Shown: positions 37,545 through 46,019 of the stretch, piece after piece
Layout of the letters: every line of letters begins with the position of its first letter
How positions within the stretch are numbered: the stretch's first letter is position 1
DNA from: Hymenobacter caeli
Lineage (GTDB): Bacteria > Bacteroidota > Bacteroidia > Cytophagales > Hymenobacteraceae
Length of the DNA: 64,000 bases
Direction: 5' to 3'
NCBI RefSeq assembly: GCF_013294115.1
Contig: NZ_JABSNP010000002.1
Span: 124,001 to 188,000, forward strand
Notes under the pieces: model-generated
What the model was told of the DNA's origin: nothing
The model's input: the letters and a program-made list of their open reading frames with translations, nothing else
The model's database searches: none
Translations under genes and position numbers: made by a program

Positions 37545-37602
37545 CAGCTTAAACAGTGCTGCTACTACCTACTCCCATTTTCAGAACTAATTGTTTCGTC
37601 TC

Positions 37603-37857
37603 ATGCGTCAAGTTACTTTCATGGTTCCTGACGAGCAGTATGCCTCGTTCATGAAGGTTATCAAAAGCCTTCCTTTTGCTATTAAAACCAAAGCCACGGC
37701 CCCGCTAAAAACTAAAAAATACACGCCTGAGCAACAGGAATGGATCGATGATTTCCGCGAGGCGCTCCACGAAGTGGAATTGCACCAGCAGGGAAAAATC
37801 AAGTTGAAAACCGCAGAAGAGTTTCTTAATGAGTTACGCAATAGTAACGACGAGTAG
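37603..37857 (+). CDS. Antitoxin of a RelE-type pair
   Basis: An 84-residue protein. The N-terminal strand-helix-strand segment (MRQVTFMVPDEQYASFMKV) is followed by a basic linker (KTKATAPLKTKKY) and a C-terminal helical region (EQQEWIDDFREALHEVELH, TAEEFLNELRNSNDE), which resembles the toxin-binding tail of small antitoxins. ATG at 37603 is favoured; a TTG at 37591 would add four residues. It overlaps the toxin start by 29 bases. GC content is low compared with flanking genes, consistent with lateral transfer. DNA binding by the N-terminal part is presumed from the family. Confidence 0.7.
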   Translation: MRQVTFMVPDEQYASFMKVIKSLPFAIKTKATAPLKTKKYTPEQQEWIDDFREALHEVELHQQGKIKLKTAEEFLNELRNSNDE

Positions 37858-38161
37858 GTTCGAGCGAAGTTTCAAGCGGTTTCGTAAAAAATACGCTAGC
37901 AGCTTGAACGATTTTGCCGAACTTATTGCCGAACTGAAAGCGAACCCAAAAGCCGGTCAGGCGCTGGGGCGTGACTGCTATAAAGTGCGTATGAAAATCG
38001 CTGCTAAAAACGCAGGCAAGAGCGGTGGAGCACGGGTTATTACCTGCGTAAAAATTCTTGGTCAACAAGTTTTTTTACTCACTGTTTATGATAAATCTGA
38101 ACAGGAAAGTATTTCGGACAACGAGCGAGACGATATGCTTCGCGAAAACGGACTACTGTAA
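37829..38161 (+). CDS. RelE/ParE-family toxin
   Basis: A 110-residue basic protein of the RelE fold, presumed mRNA-interfering toxin. It shows RFERSFKRFRKKYAS at the N-terminus, LGRDCYKVRMKIAAKNAGKSGGARVITCV in the middle, where KxRxxIxxxxxGKSGGxR is a known RelE-like pattern, and LLTVYDKSEQESIS with ERDDMLRENGLL at the end. The start is the ATG at 37829, inside the antitoxin gene. The overlap supports coupled translation. The toxin and leuS genes converge on the hairpin terminator at 38170-38200. The substrate and activity have not been tested here. Confidence 0.8.
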   Translation: MSYAIVTTSRFERSFKRFRKKYASSLNDFAELIAELKANPKAGQALGRDCYKVRMKIAAKNAGKSGGARVITCVKILGQQVFLLTVYDKSEQESISDNERDDMLRENGLL

Positions 38162-38169
38162 AAAAAACG

Positions 38170-38200
38170 AAAAGCCCGCGGCAGTTGCCGCGGGCTTTTT
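38170..38200. terminator. Two-way terminator between the toxin and leuS
   Basis: AAAAGCCCGCGGCA (38170-38183) and TGCCGCGGGCTTTT (38186-38199) form a perfect hairpin with A-runs and T-runs on both sides, so it works for both convergent genes. Confidence 0.88.
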
Positions 38201-38222
38201 CGGGCCAATTAATTAAATAGCC

Positions 38223-41186
38223 TTACACCACCACGTTCACCATGCGGCCGGGTACTACTACTACTTTCTTCACGGCCTTGCCCTCGCCGAAGCGGGTGAG
38301 GAAGTCGGATTCGCGGATGGCGGTTTCGATTTCGGCGGCGGTGGCGGTGGCGGCGAACTGGCGCTGGTCGCGCACCTTGCCGTTGATGGCCACGGGGTAG
38401 GTTACGTTGGCTTCCACCAGGAGTTCCTCGCGGAACTCGGGGTAGGGGGCCTGGCTGATGCTGCCGGGCGCGTGGCCCAGCTCTTCCCACAACTCCTCGG
38501 CGAGGTGGGGGGCAAAGGGGGAGAGCAGCACGACCAGCGGCTCCAGCACGGCACGCTTGCGGGTGCCGAGGGCCGTCAGCTCGTTCACGGCAATCATGAA
38601 GGTGCTGACGCAGGTGTTGAAGCTGAACTTGTCGATGTCGTGCGCCACCTTTTGGATGACCTTGTGCAGGGCCTTCAGCTCGGCGGGCGCGGCGGGCTCA
38701 TCGGTCACGGCCAGGGTCCCGTCCTCGGGATGGAACAGGCGCCAGAACTTCTTGAGGAAGCTGCCCACGCCCGTGATGCCGTTGGTATTCCACGGCTTGA
38801 ATTGCTCCAGGGGCCCCAGGAACATTTCGTACAGCCGCAATGCATCCGCGCCATATTGCTTTATCAAATCGTCGGGGTTCATGACGTTGTGCTTGGACTT
38901 CGACATTTTCTCGATTTCCCAACCACACAGAAAGCGCCCGTCTGGCTCACTGACGTAATTGCCTATTAAAGGTGTGCTACTGCCATCCCATTTGTTGACC
39001 GCACCAACGTTAAGCACGTCATTATCTACTTTAGAGACATCAACATGAAGAGCTGTTACGTGAAGAAAATCAAGTTTATCAGAAGAAGCTAATTCAGTAA
39101 CTGGCTCGTTTCTGACGTTCCAAAAACCAGCGATTTCATCCAGCTTTGCTTTTAAAAAAGCTTTATCTTCTGTCGAAGCAGTTTTAGAATTGATGCGGTT
39201 CAGAAGCGCAACGGAGACATAAACTGGTGGTTCAGATTCATTTGTTTTTTCTGAAGGAGTATGGGGTTCCCAAATACCATTAACACGATATACGAAATTC
39301 GACCGGCCCAAAATCATCCCCTGGTTGATCAGTTTCTGGAACGGCTCGGTGCCGGTTACTAGCCCTAAATCTTTCAGGAACAAATACCAGAAACGCGAAT
39401 ACAATAGGTGGCCGGTGGCGTGCTCGGCGCCGCCCATGTAGAGGTCCACTTGGCCCCAGTATTTCTCGGCTTCCGCGCCCACGAAACGGTCGGCGTTGTC
39501 GGGGTCCATGTAGCGGAGGTAGTACCAGCTGGAGCCGGCCCAGCCGGGCATGGTGCTCAGCTCGAACTCGTGCTGGCCGCGGTATTTCCAGCCGGCGGCG
39601 CGGCCCAGGGGCGGCTCGCCGGTTTCGGTGGGCCGGTACTCGTCGATTTCGGGGAGCACGAGTGGCAGGTCGGCTTCGGCCACGCCGTAGGCGGTGCCGT
39701 CCTTGTAGTACACTGGAATGGGCTCGCCCCAGTAGCGCTGGCGGCCAAAAATGGCGTCGCGCAGGCGGAAGTTGGTCTTGCCCTTGCCGAGGCCTTTTTC
39801 CTCCAAAAAGGCGATGAGCTTCGTGGTGGCCTCCTTGTAAGTGAGGCCGTTGATGATGCCCGAGTTGATGTAGCGGCCTTCCTTGGTGGGGTCGGCCTGG
39901 TGCTCGAGGTCCTTTTGGGCGTCCGAAATGGCCGGGATGGGCAGGTCGAAGTGCTGGGCGAAGAGGTAGTCGCGCTGGTCGCCGCTGGGCACGGCCATCA
40001 CGGCGCCGGTGCCGTAGCCGGCCAGCACGTAGTCAGCGAGCCAGATGGGCACGGGGGCCCCATCCACGGGGTTGGCGGCGTAGGCCCCGGTGAAAACGCC
40101 CGACACGTGCTTGACGTCCGACATCCGGTCGCGCTCCGAGCGGCGCTTGGTGGCGGCAATGTACTCGTCCACGGCGGCGCGCTGGCCGGGCGTGGTGAGG
40201 GTGTCCACCAGCTCGTGCTCGGGGGCCAGCACCAGGAATGTGGCGCCGTAAATGGTGTCAACCCGCGTGGTATATACCTTAATATCAGCGCCTTCGTGGC
40301 CCTGTACCGGGAAGGTGACTTCGGCCCCGATGCTCTTGCCAATCCAGTTGCGCTGCATCTCCTTCACGGCGTCGGGCCAGTCCAGGGTGTTGAGGCCCTG
40401 GAGCAGGCGGTCGGCGTAGGCGGTGATGCGCAGGTTCCACTGCGGCATGAGGCGGCGCTCGACGGGGTAGCCGCCGCGCTCCGAGAGGCCGTCCTTCACC
40501 TCGTCGTTGCTGAGCACCGTGCCCAGCGCCGGGCACCAGTTCACGTAGGTATCCTGCTGGTAGGCCAATCGGTAGGGGAGGATGGCGGCCAGCTTCTGCT
40601 TCTCGCCCATCAGCTGCCACTGGCCGGCCGAAAACTCGTGGCGGTCCTCGGCCTCGCCCGCCGCGCGGATGCCCGCGCTGCCGTGCTCGGCAAACTTCGC
40701 CTGCAAGGTGCGGATGTGCTCGGCCTTATCGGTATCGAGGTTGTACCAGCTATTGAACAGCTGGAGGAAAATCCACTGTGTCCACTTGTAATAATCGGGG
40801 TCGGAGGTGCGCACCTCGCGGCTCCAATCGTAGCTGAAACCCAGCTGCTGGAGCTGCCGGATGTAGGTTTCGATGTTCTTGTCCGTGGTCACGGCCGGGT
40901 GCTGGCCGGTCTGGATGGCGTACTGCTCGGCGGGCAGGCCAAACGAGTCGAACCCCATGGGGTGCAGCACGTTGCGGCCTTGCAGGCGCTGGTAGCGGGC
41001 CACGATGTCGGAGGCGATGTAGCCCAGCGGGTGCCCCACGTGCAGCCCCGCCCCGGACGGGTAGGGGAACATATCCAGCACGTAGTACTTGGGCTTGCTG
41101 GAGTGGTTGTCGGCCTTGAAGGTCTGGTGGGTTTTCCAGTGGGCTTGCCACTTCTTCTCAATCTCTTCGGGGCGGTAGGCGGGCAT
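38223..41186 (-). CDS. leuS: Leucyl-tRNA synthetase
   Basis: Class Ia synthetase that charges tRNA-Leu, 987 residues. The signature HIGH reads HVGHPLGY near residue 52, and KMSKS is present as KMSKSKHNV near residue 766. The editing domain includes the threonine-rich TTRVDTIYGATFLVLAP. Residues about 630-755, between MILGRSNFVYR and KMSKS, form a long leucine-specific insertion whose DNA (38930-39390) is much richer in AT than the rest of the gene. The ATG at 41184-41186 gives MPAYRPEEIEKKWQ, the standard start; the longer frame is unlike the family. A TACCTTTG box lies 24 bases upstream. Confidence 0.97.
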   Translation of the reverse strand: MPAYRPEEIEKKWQAHWKTHQTFKADNHSSKPKYYVLDMFPYPSGAGLHVGHPLGYIASDIVARYQRLQGRNVLHPMGFDSFGLPAEQYAIQTGQHPAVTTDKNIETYIRQLQQLGFSYDWSREVRTSDPDYYKWTQWIFLQLFNSWYNLDTDKAEHIRTLQAKFAEHGSAGIRAAGEAEDRHEFSAGQWQLMGEKQKLAAILPYRLAYQQDTYVNWCPALGTVLSNDEVKDGLSERGGYPVERRLMPQWNLRITAYADRLLQGLNTLDWPDAVKEMQRNWIGKSIGAEVTFPVQGHEGADIKVYTTRVDTIYGATFLVLAPEHELVDTLTTPGQRAAVDEYIAATKRRSERDRMSDVKHVSGVFTGAYAANPVDGAPVPIWLADYVLAGYGTGAVMAVPSGDQRDYLFAQHFDLPIPAISDAQKDLEHQADPTKEGRYINSGIINGLTYKEATTKLIAFLEEKGLGKGKTNFRLRDAIFGRQRYWGEPIPVYYKDGTAYGVAEADLPLVLPEIDEYRPTETGEPPLGRAAGWKYRGQHEFELSTMPGWAGSSWYYLRYMDPDNADRFVGAEAEKYWGQVDLYMGGAEHATGHLLYSRFWYLFLKDLGLVTGTEPFQKLINQGMILGRSNFVYRVNGIWEPHTPSEKTNESEPPVYVSVALLNRINSKTASTEDKAFLKAKLDEIAGFWNVRNEPVTELASSDKLDFLHVTALHVDVSKVDNDVLNVGAVNKWDGSSTPLIGNYVSEPDGRFLCGWEIEKMSKSKHNVMNPDDLIKQYGADALRLYEMFLGPLEQFKPWNTNGITGVGSFLKKFWRLFHPEDGTLAVTDEPAAPAELKALHKVIQKVAHDIDKFSFNTCVSTFMIAVNELTALGTRKRAVLEPLVVLLSPFAPHLAEELWEELGHAPGSISQAPYPEFREELLVEANVTYPVAINGKVRDQRQFAATATAAEIETAIRESDFLTRFGEGKAVKKVVVVPGRMVNVVV

Positions 41187-41209
41187 TGGCTTGGCGTTGG
41201 TACTTCCGG

Positions 41210-41217
41210 CAAAGGTA
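41210..41217 (-). promoter_or_regulatory. Possible -7 box of leuS
   Basis: Minus-strand TACCTTTG matches TAnnTTTG, 23 bases before the leuS ATG. A -33 match at the usual distance was not found. Confidence 0.4.
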
Positions 41218-41273
41218 ACGCCTGCGCTTAGGGGTTGAAATGCAAGCCGCGGGTTACGTTGGGGGCGGCCCGG

Positions 41274-41383
41274 TGTAGAGACGCATCCTTGCGTCTCCGG
41301 CTTGAACGTCAGGCGTGAACGACTTGCCCAAACATCGTTCATCCCTGATGTTCAAGCCGGAGACGCAAGGATGCGTCTCTACA
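41274..41383. repeat. Palindromic repeat, family E
   Basis: Near-perfect inverted repeat with 40-bp arms (41274-41313 and 41344-41383) built on TGTAGAGACGCATCCTTGCG. It lies between the divergent leuS and dnaG genes. Confidence 0.9.
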
Positions 41384-41423
41384 TCCGTTTTGCGGCCAGA
41401 AACCCAACCGAACCGCCCAGGTG

Positions 41424-41431
41424 TAAATTTG
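41424..41431 (+). promoter_or_regulatory. Possible -7 box of dnaG
   Basis: TAAATTTG fits TAnnTTTG and lies 19 bases before the dnaG GTG start. No clear -33 element was seen at 18-19 bases. Confidence 0.4.
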
Positions 41432-41450
41432 GGAACCCTAATCCAGTACC

Positions 41451-43487
41451 GTGGCCCGTATTCCCAAAGAGTTAGTTGACCAGATTATCCAAACCGCCGA
41501 CATCGTGGAGGTCGTCGGCGATTTTGTGCAGCTCAAGCGCAAGGGCCAGAACCTGTGGGCCCCCTGCCCGTTCCACAACGAGAAGTCGCCGTCGTTTTCG
41601 GTGAACCCGGCCAAGGGATTGTACAAGTGCTTCGGCTGCGGCAAGGCCGGCGGCGTGGTGCAGTTCGTGATGGACATCGAGGGCACGTCCTACGTGGAGG
41701 CCCTGAAGTACCTAGCCAAGAAGTACGCCATCACCGTTCAGGAGGAGGAAAAAACCCCTCAGGAGCAGCTGGCGCAGAACGAGCGGGACTCGCAGTTCAT
41801 CGTCTCCAACTGGGCCAAGGACCACTACCACCGCCTGCTGCAAAACACCGAGGAAGGCATGAGCGTGGGCTACGGCTACCTCAAGGAGCGTGGCTTGAAC
41901 CTGGCCACCATCCAGACATTCGAGCTGGGCTATTCGCTCGACCAGTGGGACGACCTGCTGAAGAGTGCCACCGCGGCCGGCTACGAGCTGAAATACCTCG
42001 AAAAAACGGGCCTCGTCGTCAAGCGCGAGGACGACCAGGGGCACGACACCGGCCGGCGCTACGACCGGTTCCGGGGCCGCGTGATGTTCCCGATCCACAA
42101 CATTTCGGGCCGCGTGGTGGGCTTCGGGGCCCGCACCCTGAAGCGCGACGACAAGATGGCGAAGTACCTCAACTCGCCCGAGTCGGAGATTTACCACAAG
42201 TCGGACGTGCTCTACGGGCTGTTCCAGGCCCGGCAGGCCATCCGCACGCAGGAGGTGTGTTACCTCGTGGAAGGCTACCTGGACGTGCTGAGCCTCTACC
42301 AGGGCGGCATCAAGAACGTGGTGGCCTCGTCGGGCACGTCGCTTACGGAGGGCCAAATCCGGCTCATCAAGCGGTATTCCGACAACGTGACGGTGCTCTA
42401 CGACGGCGACGCGGCCGGCATCAAGGCCAGCCTGCGCGGCACCGATTTGCTGCTCGAAGGGGGCCTGAACGTGCGCGTGGTGCTGTTCCCGGACGGCGAC
42501 GACCCCGACAGCTACATCCGCAAGGTGGGCGACCAGCAGTTTGCGGAGTACATCGAAACGAAGAGCCAGGACTTTATCACTTTCAAAACCACCCTCGTGG
42601 CCCGCGACGCGGCCGGCGACCCGGTGAAGAAGGCCGAGGCCATCCGGCAGGTGCTCACCAGCATCGCCAAGGTGCCCGACGCCATCAAGCGGCAGGTGTT
42701 TTTGCAGCAGACGTCGGTGGCGTTCGGCATCGACGAGCAGGTGCTCATCACCGAGTACAACAAGCTGGCCCGGCCGGCCCCCGGGGCCCCGCGCCCCGCC
42801 GAGGCCCCGGCCGGCAGCAGCGCCCGCCCGGCCGCGCCCGTGGCCGCCACCCGCCCCCTCACGCCCGAGGAAGAAGCCGAGGCCGCCATGTACGGCGCTT
42901 TCGAGCCGGGGGCCCCCGCCGTGGCCGCGCCGCCGGCCGAAGCCGAAGATGCCGAAGCTGTCGATTTGCTCCAGCTCTGCGAGCGGGAGGTGCTGCGGCT
43001 GCTGGTGCTGCACGCCGCCCGCGCGGTGGACACCGACGTGAGCGTGGCCCAGTACCTGCTGGGCCAGCTGGAAGAAGCCCCGCTCAAAACACCCCTCTAC
43101 GCCGAGCTGTGGGCCCTGTGCCGCCAGGAGCTGCTGGCCGGCCGCTTCCCCGAGGCGCGGCAGCTGGGTCAAACCGAGCGGGCCGACCTGCGCAGCCTGG
43201 TGTCGGACCTGGCCACCGAGCGCTACGACATTAGCCCCAACTGGCGGGTGAAGGAAATCTACGTGTTCAACGAAGTGGACTTGCCCAAGGTGGCCTGCGA
43301 CAACGCCGTGCTGCGCCTCAACAAGTGCCACGTGCAGCGCGAGCTGAACCGCCGCCTCGAAGCCCTGCGCCAACCGATGCTCGACGACGCCGAACTGTTC
43401 GAGAACCTGCGGGCCATCAAGGACTTAAAGCAGCTCGATAACCAACTGGCCGGCCTGCTGGGCACGGTCATCCCGCGTGGGGCGTAG
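41451..43487 (+). CDS. dnaG: DNA primase DnaG
   Basis: Makes RNA primers for replication, 678 residues, standard length. The zinc-binding domain has CPFHNEKSPSFSVNPAKGLYKCFGCGKAGG near residues 40-68. The catalytic core has NERDSQFIVSNW, GYSLDQWDDLL and MFPIHNISGRVVGFGARTL. TOPRIM motifs are VEGYLDVLSLYQ (Glu) and LYDGDAAG (Asp residues), near residues 270-325. An Ala/Pro-rich linker (about 443-480) precedes the helicase-binding C-terminal domain. It starts at GTG 41451 (MARIPKELVDQIIQ), the usual opening of the family. It is divergent from leuS across the family E repeat, and its 3' end faces another gene across a family F repeat. Confidence 0.97.
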   Translation: MARIPKELVDQIIQTADIVEVVGDFVQLKRKGQNLWAPCPFHNEKSPSFSVNPAKGLYKCFGCGKAGGVVQFVMDIEGTSYVEALKYLAKKYAITVQEEEKTPQEQLAQNERDSQFIVSNWAKDHYHRLLQNTEEGMSVGYGYLKERGLNLATIQTFELGYSLDQWDDLLKSATAAGYELKYLEKTGLVVKREDDQGHDTGRRYDRFRGRVMFPIHNISGRVVGFGARTLKRDDKMAKYLNSPESEIYHKSDVLYGLFQARQAIRTQEVCYLVEGYLDVLSLYQGGIKNVVASSGTSLTEGQIRLIKRYSDNVTVLYDGDAAGIKASLRGTDLLLEGGLNVRVVLFPDGDDPDSYIRKVGDQQFAEYIETKSQDFITFKTTLVARDAAGDPVKKAEAIRQVLTSIAKVPDAIKRQVFLQQTSVAFGIDEQVLITEYNKLARPAPGAPRPAEAPAGSSARPAAPVAATRPLTPEEEAEAAMYGAFEPGAPAVAAPPAEAEDAEAVDLLQLCEREVLRLLVLHAARAVDTDVSVAQYLLGQLEEAPLKTPLYAELWALCRQELLAGRFPEARQLGQTERADLRSLVSDLATERYDISPNWRVKEIYVFNEVDLPKVACDNAVLRLNKCHVQRELNRRLEALRQPMLDDAELFENLRAIKDLKQLDNQLAGLLGTVIPRGA

Positions 43488-43524
43488 GCTCTGGTAAGTA
43501 GTTGGCCTCGTCGCGCAGTGGAAA

Positions 43525-43613
43525 GGGGTAGCGCCGCGACACTTCGCGTCTCGCCGTTGAACGAAGGGCAAACGGCGCGAACGCTGAGACGCGAAGTGTC
43601 GCGGCGCTACCCC
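43525..43613. repeat. Palindromic repeat, family F
   Basis: Perfect 28-bp arms at 43525-43552 and 43586-43613 (GGGGTAGCGCCGCGACAC onward). It lies between convergent dnaG (stop 43487) and the gene ending at 43669. A half copy occurs at 32248-32287, also between convergent genes. Confidence 0.88.
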
Positions 43614-43668
43614 AGTCCCGCAAACCGTTTCGCGGCGGAGATATCAGTCGACAGTCCACTGCCCGCTG

Positions 43669-44136
43669 CTACTTGAGCTGGCGCAGCGAGCGTTTGCTGT
43701 CGCGCTTGGCCCGCTTGATGGAGGAATTGAGGTCTTTCTGGGCGGCTTTGCCGAGCTTGGGCGTGGCCAGCTTCACCACCGCCGGGGCCCCGCCGGGCTG
43801 GAGGGTGAAGGGCACGTCGGGGCTGCCGGTGTAGGTGGCTACGGCGTTAAACGGGCCCGCGTCGGCGGGCACGATGAAAACAAAGGTGCCCTCGGCGTTG
43901 GTAACGCACGACTTCTTGGCGCGTACCAGCTTCACCACGGCCCCGCCCAGGGGCCCTTTGACGGTTTCCACGCGCCCGGTAAGGGTCACCGGGGCGTCGG
44001 CCGCGGGGGGGGTGTCCGGCGCTGGCGCGGTGGTCGGCGCGGGCGCAGGGGCCGGTAGGACCTGCGCACGGGCCGGCTTGCTCAAAGCCATGGTGGCCAG
44101 CAGCACGAAAAAGCAGGAGCGGAGAGCTGAGATCAT
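43669..44136 (-). CDS. Secreted carboxypeptidase-regulatory-like protein
   Basis: An exported 155-residue protein. The signal peptide is visible (MISALRSCFFVLLATMALS, then ARAQ near residue 25). An Ala/Pro/Thr-rich linker (residues 26-50) precedes a small Ig-like/carboxypeptidase-regulatory-like domain (VTLTGRVETVKGPLGGAVVKL, NAEGTFVFIVP, FNAVATYTGSP). The C-terminus is highly basic (KLGKAAQKDLNSSIKRAKRDS), which would interact with acidic polymers such as LPS or nucleic acids. The ATG at 44134-44136 gives the signal peptide at the true N-terminus. The function is not known. No close neighbours on its strand. Confidence 0.7.
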   Translation of the reverse strand: MISALRSCFFVLLATMALSKPARAQVLPAPAPAPTTAPAPDTPPAADAPVTLTGRVETVKGPLGGAVVKLVRAKKSCVTNAEGTFVFIVPADAGPFNAVATYTGSPDVPFTLQPGGAPAVVKLATPKLGKAAQKDLNSSIKRAKRDSKRSLRQLK

Positions 44137-44352
44137 GAGCGGGGTGGGTTTGATAATTAGCGTTAGCGTGTTGGAAGCAGTGAAACGGGCCCCGCACCCC
44201 CGAAGGCGGGTGTGGTCGGGCCCCGCCGGGCAGATGGCCGGGAGGGTATTCTTGAATTGCAGCGCCAAAAGGGTTTGGAGCCCACGGCCGGGGGCGGCCC
44301 ACCGGTACGCCAGACCGCACTGCAACAGCTGCGCCAGAATGCAAAAACAGTC

Positions 44353-45426
44353 CTATTTACCGCTTAATTCCGAGAATTTACGTTTTCCTCGCCCAAAGTA
44401 GGCCCACACTATGCTGATGGCTAGATTTCCGGGGCGCTCCGCCGTGCGCAGGTGCGGCCGCGCCGCGCGGCGCTGCTGCCGCCAGTAGGCCCGCTTCTGG
44501 AAAAAGTGCCAGTGGGCGCGGGCCACGGCGCGGGCCTCGGCCGCCTGGCCGCCCAGCAAAAAGCGCAGGCCGGCCACCCAATCCAGCACGATGCGCTGGG
44601 CCAGGGGGCCCGCCAGCTCGCCGGGGGCCGCGTTTTTGTAGAGCAGGGCCAGGCCGTTGCGGAAGTTGAGGTAAGTTTTGCGGGGGTCGGTTTTGGCCAG
44701 GGTGCCGCCGCCCACGTGGTGCACCGCGCTGCCGCCGTGGTACCACACCTCGTGCCCGGCGTTCTGGAGCCGCCAGCAGAAGTCGATTTCCTCCATGTGG
44801 GCAAAAAATGCCGGCTCCAGGCCGCCCAGGGCCCGCCAGGCGCTGGCCCGCACCAGGCAGCAGGCCCCGCTGGCCCAGGCCACGGGGCGCGGGTCGTCGT
44901 ACTGGCCGGCGTCCACTTCGGTGGTGTCGAACAGCCGGCCCCGGCAAAAGGGGTAGGCCAGGCGGTCGAGGTAGCCGCCGCCCGCCCCGGCGTACTCGAA
45001 GCGCGTGGGGTCGGCGTGGGCCAGGATTTTGGGCTGCACGGCGGCGGCGCGCGGGCGGCTTTCGAGCAGGGCCCGCAGCGGGCGCAGCCAGCCCGGCGTC
45101 ACGGCCACATCGGAGTTCAGCAGCACAAAATACGGGCTCTCGACCTGCGCCAGGGCCTGGTTGTAGCCCTCGCAGAAGCCGAAGTTGCGCTCCAGCAGCA
45201 GCAGCTCCACGGCGGGGAAGTCGCGGGCCAGCAGCGCCACCGAGTCGTCGGTGCTGGCGTTGTCGGCCACCACCACGCGGGCCCCGTCGGCGTGGGCCAC
45301 CACGCCGGGCAGAAATTGCCGCAAAAAGTCGGCCCCGTTCCAGTTGAGCACGACGATGGCCACGTCGGCGCACGCGCCCGCCCGGCCGGGAAACGGTTGG
45401 TTGACCGCCAACGGCTCAGACGCCAA
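44353..45426 (-). CDS. Glycosyltransferase family 2
   Basis: A 357-residue inverting glycosyltransferase with a GT-A fold, of the rhamnosyl/WbbL-like group used in surface polysaccharides. Domain order is visible: DVAIVVLNWNGADFLRQFLPG (nucleotide-binding start), VVVADNASTDDS, LLERNFGFCEGYNQALA, LLNSDVAVTPGW (the DxD-type metal site), SGACCLVRASAWRALGG and FFAHMEEIDFCWRLQ (catalytic ED-type region). The C-terminal part is helical and basic. No ATG is available near the front; the TTG at 45424-45426 overlaps the ybaB stop by 11 bases. A shorter start would delete family sequence, so TTG is preferred but unproven. Confidence 0.85.
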   Translation of the reverse strand: MASEPLAVNQPFPGRAGACADVAIVVLNWNGADFLRQFLPGVVAHADGARVVVADNASTDDSVALLARDFPAVELLLLERNFGFCEGYNQALAQVESPYFVLLNSDVAVTPGWLRPLRALLESRPRAAAVQPKILAHADPTRFEYAGAGGGYLDRLAYPFCRGRLFDTTEVDAGQYDDPRPVAWASGACCLVRASAWRALGGLEPAFFAHMEEIDFCWRLQNAGHEVWYHGGSAVHHVGGGTLAKTDPRKTYLNFRNGLALLYKNAAPGELAGPLAQRIVLDWVAGLRFLLGGQAAEARAVARAHWHFFQKRAYWRQQRRAARPHLRTAERPGNLAISIVWAYFGRGKRKFSELSGK

Positions 45427-45754
45427 AGTTGCCCAGGTCGAGGCCGGGGATGTTGGGCATCAGGCCGCTGGTTTTGCGTTGCAGCTCCTGGCGGGCCAGC
45501 TCGCCGGCGGTTTCGAGGGCCTTGTTGGCGGCGGCCACCACGAGGTCGGCCAGCATGTCGCGGTCCTGAGCGGTGAGCAGGCTCTCGTCGATTTCAATTT
45601 TCAGCAGCTTGCGCTCGCCGTTGGCGGTGGCCCGCACCAGGCCCCCGCCAGCCTCGCCGGTAGCCGTGAGGTGCTGCAATTCCTGCTGGGCTTGCTGCAT
45701 TTTCTCTTGCAGCTCCTTCACCTTACCCATCATGCCCATCATGTCGAATGCCAT
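45416..45754 (-). CDS. ybaB: YbaB/EbfC-family nucleoid-associated protein
   Basis: Small dimeric DNA-binding protein of 112 residues. The family core is residues 1-105: a helical MMGKVKELQEKMQQAQQELQHL start, a strand pair (GLVRATANGERKLLKIEIDESLL), and the DMLADLVVAAANKALETAGELARQELQR helix. The C-terminal GLMPNIPGLDLG tail is typical of this family. It often lies next to dnaX or recR, but here it is followed by GT2 with overlapping ends, which suggests one operon. The ATG at 45752-45754 is the only start that keeps the first helix. Confidence 0.92.
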   Translation of the reverse strand: MAFDMMGMMGKVKELQEKMQQAQQELQHLTATGEAGGGLVRATANGERKLLKIEIDESLLTAQDRDMLADLVVAAANKALETAGELARQELQRKTSGLMPNIPGLDLGNFGV

Positions 45755-46019
45755 ACTGAAAAGTGCCCCGAGGGCGAATTAAATGCGGTTTTGAAAAAAA
45801 TAATTGGTGCGGGAGCGGGGCCCGCGCCCCGGCCCGCCGCCCGCGTGTACAAGCCACTTGCCGCGCCCGAAGTTTCTTGGCGAACCACTAAAATCGGGGT
45901 TCGGCCCCCGCTCCCGGCCCACCGCCTTGTTCCGTGGTACGGGCCGCGGGCGCACAAAGGTACTATTTGCGCAAACGAGCGGATTACCTTCGCGCCTCCC
46001 ACCTCTCTTTGTCACGCCC

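Noticed and set aside
39408..41231. A 607-residue plus-strand frame opposite leuS
   Set aside because: Shadow of the leuS codon pattern; it stops at the AT-rich island, as expected for an artefact.
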